In this document: positions 58,005 through 64,000 of the stretch, piece by piece
Numbering within the stretch: position 1 is the stretch's first letter
Layout: each line of letters opens with the position of its first letter
Assembly (NCBI RefSeq): GCF_932294415.1
Contig: NC_065536.1
Span: 5,156,974-5,220,973 of the forward strand
From: Quercus robur
Taxonomy: Eukaryota > Streptophyta > Magnoliopsida > Fagales > Fagaceae
Direction of reading: 5' to 3'
Length of the DNA: 64,000 bases
Notes under the pieces: generated by a model
Databases searched by the model: none
Told to the model about the DNA's origin: nothing
Seen by the model: the letters and a program-made list of their open reading frames with translations, nothing else
Made by a program: the position numbers and the translations under genes

Positions 58005-58802
58005 AAACTTTTGGCTCCACAAGCGTAAAATGGTTTACACCTAAAAATTCTAGAAACCATTTTTTGCCTAAGTGAAGCATTTGCTAAAAGATAAAATAAT
58101 TAAAAATAAATAAATCTCCAAAGAACAATTAATCACAAAGAACAACAATATTTTAAAACACTAAAGTTGTTTGTAGCCGCCACTTTACTCTAGTGTCAAA
58201 ATTTAATTGGGTTGACATTTTTAACTTCATTATGGCCCTTGTCAAAATTTAGTCCATTAGCCTTCTTCTCTATAAAAAAAAATGCTTGTTTCTTTCTTGA
58301 TAAATCTTGCTTGAATCAATTCTATTCTCCAACAAAAAGACATATTTATTAATTAAAATTCATTTTAAGCACAATTGTTTTTAGGAAACATTTTAAGTAT
58401 AAAATTAATTATTCAACATTACTCCAGAACAAAATATAAAAACAAATGAATTAACACAAAATAAGTATGATAATACTCTCTAATAATGGTATAAATATGC
58501 AAAGTTTAATTATTATCAATTGACCCCAAGATTTTGAATCTCAGTTATATATACAATTTACAAATTTAATAAAATGAGTAAAATTATATCCATTAAAATA
58601 AAAATAAATTTTTCTATAAATTTATGTCGAGAGATTTAAAAAAAAAAATCAAAATAAACACTTCATTTTTTAATCAAGAACCACATATATTATGTAGTTA
58701 ACTTCAATAAACACTTTAATATAAGCTTTAACAACCATTTAATTCTTATCATCTTTGAAATAAGCTTTAATAGTTACAATATTGTTGTTAAGCGTGAAAT
58801 GC

Positions 58803-58808
<6 letters not shown>

Positions 58809-58880
<72 letters not shown>
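58809..58880. repeat. (ATT)24 microsatellite
   Basis: About 72 bases of pure ATT, giving an apparent poly-Leu ORF that is not real. The matching place in copy A (44839-44868) has an AAT run, i.e. the complementary repeat on the same strand. Confidence 0.95.
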
Positions 58881-59055
58881 GTAATACCTTGACTACATTA
58901 TCTATTAGGTGCTTGCTTTTTACTTTTATTAATTCTCATAAGAAACTTTTATTCCTCTTTCTAACCCACCAAATAAATGTTTATACATATCTTTAAAAAT
59001 AAAGATAAATAACATATGTTTATACTTATGTACAAAATAAATAATGTGTAACTAG

Positions 59056-59247
59056 CTTTTTAGTCCCTATATTTTGGGGTACTTTTAATTTGGTCCTCAT
59101 GTTTATATAACTTCATTTAATCCTTATATTTATAATTTGCTATTATTTTGGTTCCTAAGTGATGGTATGATAAGGATCAAAATGACAGTTAATTTAAAAA
59201 TAAATTGACCAAATTGAAAATATAGCCAAAATATAGGGACCAAAAGG
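59056..59247. mobile_element. MITE-like element with 'GTCCCTATATTTTGG' ends
   Basis: The left end contains TTTTAGTCCCTATATTTTGG and the right end, inverted, TTTTGGTCCCTATATTTTGG, differing at one base over 20. It is 192 bp with no ORF. It interrupts copy B relative to copy A. No clear target duplication. Confidence 0.55.
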
Positions 59248-60855
59248 TAATTTCTCAACAATAATAGTCATTGCCTTTTTTTATTGGCTTCATAGCTGAT
59301 TTGTTCCCAATAAAATGACTTGCTTGGAAAAAAATCATTATGAAGTTAATCGCGTTAATTTCATTTTTAGTTGTACACCCTCCATTAAAGTCAACTTACA
59401 CAATTTGTGTTATTAAGAATGTATGTCATGGCTTATACTCCAAGAATGAAAAATGCTAATTGGTTAATAATTTTGAACTATATCCTTTCAAACTATAACA
59501 AGTGCCATTGTCAGCATCTGCAACAAGACAACAAGCAGAATAACACTGGATAACTAAACATATCCTAAATTCCTTTATGAACTTTCTCTTCAATGCATTG
59601 TAAAAGTGGCTCATCCTTTTGAATTTATTTTGTAATAGGGGAAGACCTAGATATTTAGGTTATACAGATGAGCAATGGTTGCTTTTACTACATGGAAACT
59701 AAAATTTATAAAAATACAATTATAATTTATAAAACAACATTCAACTCAGTAAAAAATTAGCAAAATAAAAATACAATTATTACACATTAAATACTCCACA
59801 ACTCTCTCGTATCCTTAAATTCAATCCTTTGACAGTGTAATTTTTTTTTTTTCTTCTTTTGTATGTCATGTTCATCCAATGGCAGCATTATTTATGTGGA
59901 AGAAATTCTTATCAAAATAGTAATACTACATTTAAATTATAGTAGGTAGTCCACCATCACACTCATGACAATCCTCTGTTTGTAACCTCTATTGCAAGCT
60001 GATACTTAGTCTCGGACATGGAAAGTGGGGCAAGCTTAAGCAGGAAAATACAAAGGCACTTGGGGCTAGTGACCCTTGAAGATAGCACTCTTAAAAAGCC
60101 AATTATTCTCAAAAGAGACAATGATGCTTGCCTATAAATTTGGGTCAGCAATGGGAGGAGATCTTTCCCAAGGCCCCCAAGTGATCTGCATATCTACTGT
60201 ATACAATTTTCCATTGAATTTTTACAATTTGGTACGTTTTACTATTTTCGACTGAATTTTATGATTTTGTACATTGAACGAATTCAAATTTTTCAACAAA
60301 TTCGGACAATTTGTACATTTAATGCACACAAATTTCCATTGAATTTTCATAATTTTGTACGTTATCTTCATTATTTTATTATCCATTTCACAAATAGTTG
60401 AATTGCTGGTGATGTCTTTATATTAGGTATTTTCAATCATCAAAATTATAAAAATCTACCTATATTTACCAAAAGATGCTAAAAACAAAATAAAAATATG
60501 AAAATATTAACTAAGATATTCAGGAGAAAGAAAGAGATTGAACGTAGACATGGGATATTACATACAGTTTCAAAATAAATTAAATTATAGAAATTTAGAT
60601 TTAGTAACCATTTTACCATATTCGATTACTATAAGTGCAAATTTTATAAACATATGTTTCATTATATGTTTGTTTTCTATGTTTATTCATATTTGTTGTA
60701 TATTACACAAATGTTTTGCAATGACTATTGATAATATAAAAATTGCATATGCATCTCATATAACATTTCATAAACACATATTTTTCCCTTAAAAAATATA
60801 CATGTATTGTTTAAAAAAGTCAAATTTTACCAATTTTTGATATATACAAAGGGAG

Positions 60856-61630
60856 TAAATGTCATACAGGAGACAATATTGATTTGGTATAAGGAACGAT
60901 ATATTTTCGATACTGGCCAATTCTAATGTACCATTTCAGAATTACCGTTATATATATATAAAATTCGGTCTAAAGTTGTACTATTTTTTTTTCAGCTTGT
61001 ACAGTTTGATTTTTTATGCAATTATATAATTTGTTTCAATTGTTTCTGTTTTCAACTCAAACCTGATTTCCTCCGAATTTTGACTTCCATTTTTTTTGGT
61101 CCTCAAGTTTAGAAATTTGATTCCAAATATATCTAATTAATTAATTTAATTAATCAATTTTTTCTTATTTTGCAAGGAATCAATAAATGCTTGGACCTAG
61201 ATTAGATTCAATACATGCAATCTTACCATAAATCCTACTCTTAGCCAACAGGATTATGACACATTACCTAATTTAAATTGGACTAAAAATAGGCCAATCA
61301 TAATTAAGAGATTATAACAACCTATGGTCAGAATCTAATTTATTCAAGTGAACCTTACCGTTAAAACTTGTTTATTTGATATCTTTTAATATGGTGGTCC
61401 GATTAATGATCATGAGCTATCGGTTTGATCGTTATGACCTCAAGATTTGTTTTATGAAAAGTATTTGGGGGGGGGGAGGGGGTTTAAATGGCCAAAATTA
61501 TATTCTTGCCTCGAAGACATCCAATGGTGATGACATGCAATGCAAATCAAGTTAGGTTGAATGAGAGTTGCAAAGTGGGTGTCTACATTAGTTTGGTTGA
61601 TTTTTTGGGGGTTGAAAGATTACTCGCGGT
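60856..61630. other. AT-rich spacer with a G10 run
   Basis: No gene is supported. A run of ten G, one A and five G lies at 61467-61482. The last part contains the first copy of GTTGATTTTTTGGGGGTTG, repeated at about 61697. Confidence 0.45.
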
Positions 61631-61639
61631 TATGTGTTG

Positions 61640-62480
61640 AAAGTTTGTTTAAGTTTGTGAGTGTGAGAGAGTTATTGGGTGTGTATAGTAGTTAGGTTGA
61701 TTTTTTGGGGGTTGAAAGATTACTTGCGGTTATGTGTTGAAAGTTTGTTTTTGTGAGTGTGAGAGAGTTATTGGGTGTATTGAGACTTTGGGTTTGTGAG
61801 TTTATATTGGTGACTTTTGTGAGTGTTGTTTATATGAGATACGAGTGTTGATTAATGTCGTTGTAATCGATATCATTGATATTGGATATTTTTGTTGGCG
61901 TTATCTGTGGACATAGGCATAGAGTTGGTCGAACCACATTAAATATAGTTGCCTCATGTAAATGTTTTATTTTCTTGTCCATGTGAATGTGCTTTTGCTA
62001 GCCCTAAATCACAATAATTGAAGTTAGAGCTTTTGATGTTGCACAACAATTGGTATGAAAGCTCAAGGTTGGATCTTGGAATAGTTCTAGAGAATATTAT
62101 GCCTAGCGCACCTTTGACATTGGTTTAAGGTAGACCTCCGTACAACTTTGGCCTTCGATGTAGAATTGTGAGTGTGAGAGATTTATTTGAGTTTGTGAGT
62201 GTGAGAGATTTATTGGGTGTATTGGGCTATTCGATTTGTTAGTTTATGTTTGTGAGTATTTTTTGTATGAATTGTGAGTGTTGATTTATGTCATTAAAAT
62301 TCATATCATTGATAGTGGATATTTTTGTTGGCGTTGCTTATGGACATAGGCACGGAGTTAGCTGAATCACGTTAAATATTGTTGCCTTATGTGGTTTTTT
62401 ATTTTCTTGTCCATATGAATGCGCTCCCACTAGCCCCAAATCACAATAATTGATGCTAGAACTTTTGCTGTTCCACAACA
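61640..62480 (+). mobile_element. Very short LTR-pair element (TRIM-like or deletion derivative)
   Basis: Two direct repeats, about 61640-62048 and 62165-62480, both end in CACAACA and share TGGATATTTTTGTTGGCGTT, GACATAGGCA and CCAAATCACAATAATTGA-like stretches. Just after the first lies TGGTATGAAAGCTCAAGG (62051), close to a Met-tRNA primer-binding site. Only about 115 bp separate the repeats, so there is no coding region. The outer left edge is blurred by small internal duplications; a target duplication was not resolved. The repeats differ considerably, so it is old. Confidence 0.6.
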
Positions 62481-62580
62481 AAACATAAGCTTAAAAGTAT
62501 AAATTATTTTGAAAACAAGGTTTATTTTGGGAACACAACTAGAAAATCTTTGCTTTAAGTGCCATTGGATCTAGCCTTTG
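62481..62580. repeat. Short repeat shared with 51795-51890
   Basis: AAATTATTTTGAAAACAAGG, TTTATTTTGGGAA, GAAAATCTTT, AAGTGCCATTGGAT and AGCCTT occur in the same order at 51812-51890. The match begins right at the outer edge of the TRIM-like element. Confidence 0.7.
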
Positions 62581-62806
62581 GTGATTGAATAGATATGGAC
62601 ATCGAGGTATGAAAGAAATTGTATTTGTCAAAAGGGGAGCTGGATTTCTCTTTTAAAGTGTGATCTTTGGTGTTTGCCAACCTACTTTACTCCTCTCTTT
62701 GATATACTGATCGGTGTGGCTTATGTGAGATATATTGAATGGAAATTTCTTTGTGTTTGATTTGATTTGATAATTATGTTTTGTTTCTTTCTATATATCA
62801 CGTCAG

Positions 62807-63923
62807 ACAGTTAAAGGTTTGGACAAAAAAGCCTAATGCTCTCCAACAAATTTTCTTGTCCCGCCCTGACATAAGCTTGGAAGAGGAAATGCACTCTCTT
62901 GGATGCAGCTTTCAGTTTTTTGTCATCCCTAAGGACCCTAACAATACCCTTTTAGATGTTATTTTTTTAAGGTACTTTAAATGTTTTTGTAATGAAGCTT
63001 TAGTTACTTTTTTGTGCTCATGATATTGTAATCATGTTAGCTACTCAATAATAAAAGTAGTTTTTTTTTTTTTGGTTTAGTTCATAATTATCAAGAAAGA
63101 TGCTTGTCAGAAATTTTGAGTTGGTAACTTAATGACAAAGGCAATGGAAGGATTGTATATGAAAAAATATGTGCTAAAGTTCCATGCATTAAATCAAGAT
63201 GTAGTGGCTTTGCTTCTGCTGGAAGATGAAAATAAATCTAGATCTTTTGCACTCTCAATGTGAGTTGGTCTTCTTTCTTAGTCCTTATAGTTTATAGAAA
63301 TTAATGGTTTGGATTTTTGGATGCTAATGACCTTTAATTATATGCATCCAGATTGACTGGAACTTACATTTTGATTAAGTTAATTGTGGGTTTTGTGCAG
63401 TTCTCATTCTAATGATGTCTATGAAACATTCAAAATGTGTCAGATTTTGCTTCAGGGCAGGCAAGGCTTATTAGCTGACCACTTACCATTAAATGAAAAG
63501 AAAAAATGGATTGTTACATGATGAGATCATCAGTGGTACCTATGAAATAATTTTTGTGCTCCTTGCATCAAGGCAGTGATAAAAAGGTCTAGAAAAGTAA
63601 TTACACTAATTTATGGACTTAATTCAAGGTTGTAAAAAATCTTCTTGGGATGATACCAAACAAATGGTTGTGGCAAATGATAAATATACTAATTTTTGGT
63701 TCACCTTTTGATTTAATCTCATGTTCACATTTTGATTTGATATCTACCTTTGGGGTGAATATACATGCAGGATCACCTGGAGGTGCTGTTTTATAGAAAT
63801 AAAGCCTTCATGAACTTCGACGAATTGTACTCGATACATGCACATACAACATCAGATGGAAGATGCCTCTGAATAAGTCATGATATAGACTTTGATGATG
63901 ACATTCAAGGAGAGAAAAAAATG
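62807..63923 (+). pseudogene. Exon-like pieces of an unrecognised multi-exon gene
   Basis: Three or four stretches look like coding exons. The first (62807-62971) is bounded by CGTCAG and AAG|GTAC and reads WTKKPNALQQIFLSRPDISL. The second, around 63130-63260, reads TKAMEGLYMKKYVLKFHA then VVALLLLEDENKSRS, and ends at a GTGAGT. The third, around 63401-63520, reads NDVYETFKMCQILLQGRQG. The fourth, 63772-63923, is bounded by GCAG and GG|GTGAGT and reads DHLEVLFYRNKAFMNFDELY. Frames in the second to fourth pieces meet stops (for example TGA soon after ...TSDGRCL in the last), so this is either a decayed copy or my exon borders are wrong. I do not recognise the family. The gene would continue beyond the window. 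Confidence 0.4.
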
Positions 63924-64000
63924 GGTGAGTTTTTATATCCCATCATAGATCTTCAGAAATGTTGCATTGTCATTTGCATTTTAATGTATGCTATTGGTAC

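Larger units (their letters stand above)
58005..60855. repeat. Duplicated block, copy B (partner 40786-46190)
   Basis: It matches copy A in five successive blocks in the same direction (pairs listed under copy A). Clear anchors are GTAAAATGGTTTACACC (58025), AAATAAGTATGATAAT (58458), TTGACTACATTATCTATTAGG (58889), CATATGTTTATACTTATGTA (59012) and the AATATACATGTATTGTT region (60795). It has neither the solo LTR nor the LINE of copy A, and carries its own ATT microsatellite and a MITE-like element. Confidence 0.65.

Noticed and set aside
58799-58996. ORF with a long poly-Leu stretch
   Set aside because: It is the translation of an ATT microsatellite and has no other protein-like part.
1-64000. 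CRISPR arrays, rRNA, complete tRNA genes, bacterial or organelle insertions
   Set aside because: No regularly spaced palindromic repeats, no conserved rRNA or complete tRNA folds, and no prokaryote-like gene clusters were seen; the tRNA-like boxes found belong to SINEs.

Overview
The window is nuclear DNA from a dicot plant, probably a woody species. It is AT-rich, intron-containing and poor in genes, and full of retroelement debris. The LTR types look like those common in Fagaceae (oak, chestnut, beech), but that is only an impression. I see no rRNA, tRNA, CRISPR or bacterial-type features.

Five host genes look whole and lie between about 14 and 40 kb. They are: a VIP5/RTF1-type Paf1-complex subunit (+, 13975-15963); a six-exon alpha-clade alkaline/neutral invertase with a likely mitochondrial leader (-, 17393-21713); a three-exon thylakoid-lumen PsbP-domain protein, probably PPD2 (+, 25374-28162); a single-exon PORR-domain organelle RNA-binding protein (-, 31289-32509); and a single-exon PLS-E-DYW pentatricopeptide repeat protein (-, 37249-39645). 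Four of the five products act in or on organelles. They do not form one pathway or an operon. Exon-like pieces of an unrecognised gene lie at the right edge (62807-63923).

The left 9.3 kb is an old, broken Ty3/gypsy element of the Tat lineage on the minus strand. It has an accessory ORF on the opposite strand and an array of about 80-bp tandem repeats, and a solo LTR with a perfect 5-bp target duplication has landed inside it. A LINE fragment follows (9955-11125).

The right 24 kb (40-64 kb) is layered repeats. A region at about 40.8-46.2 kb is collinear with one at about 58.0-60.9 kb. The first copy has been swollen by a solo LTR and a LINE, and the second keeps both empty sites. Further right come a tRNA-derived SINE split by a 2.3-kb solo LTR, a compact 2.46-kb LTR element with intact ends, a very short LTR-pair element, several tandem duplications and small MITE-like elements.

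Four solo LTRs (1317-2423, 26018-26438, 41013-41800, 47139-49466) each have TG...CA ends and an identical 5-bp flank on both sides. This points to frequent LTR-LTR recombination in this genome. Nothing here looks like a wholly new biological system. The most informative observations are the nested insertions, the duplicated block with empty sites, and the unassigned exons at the right edge.
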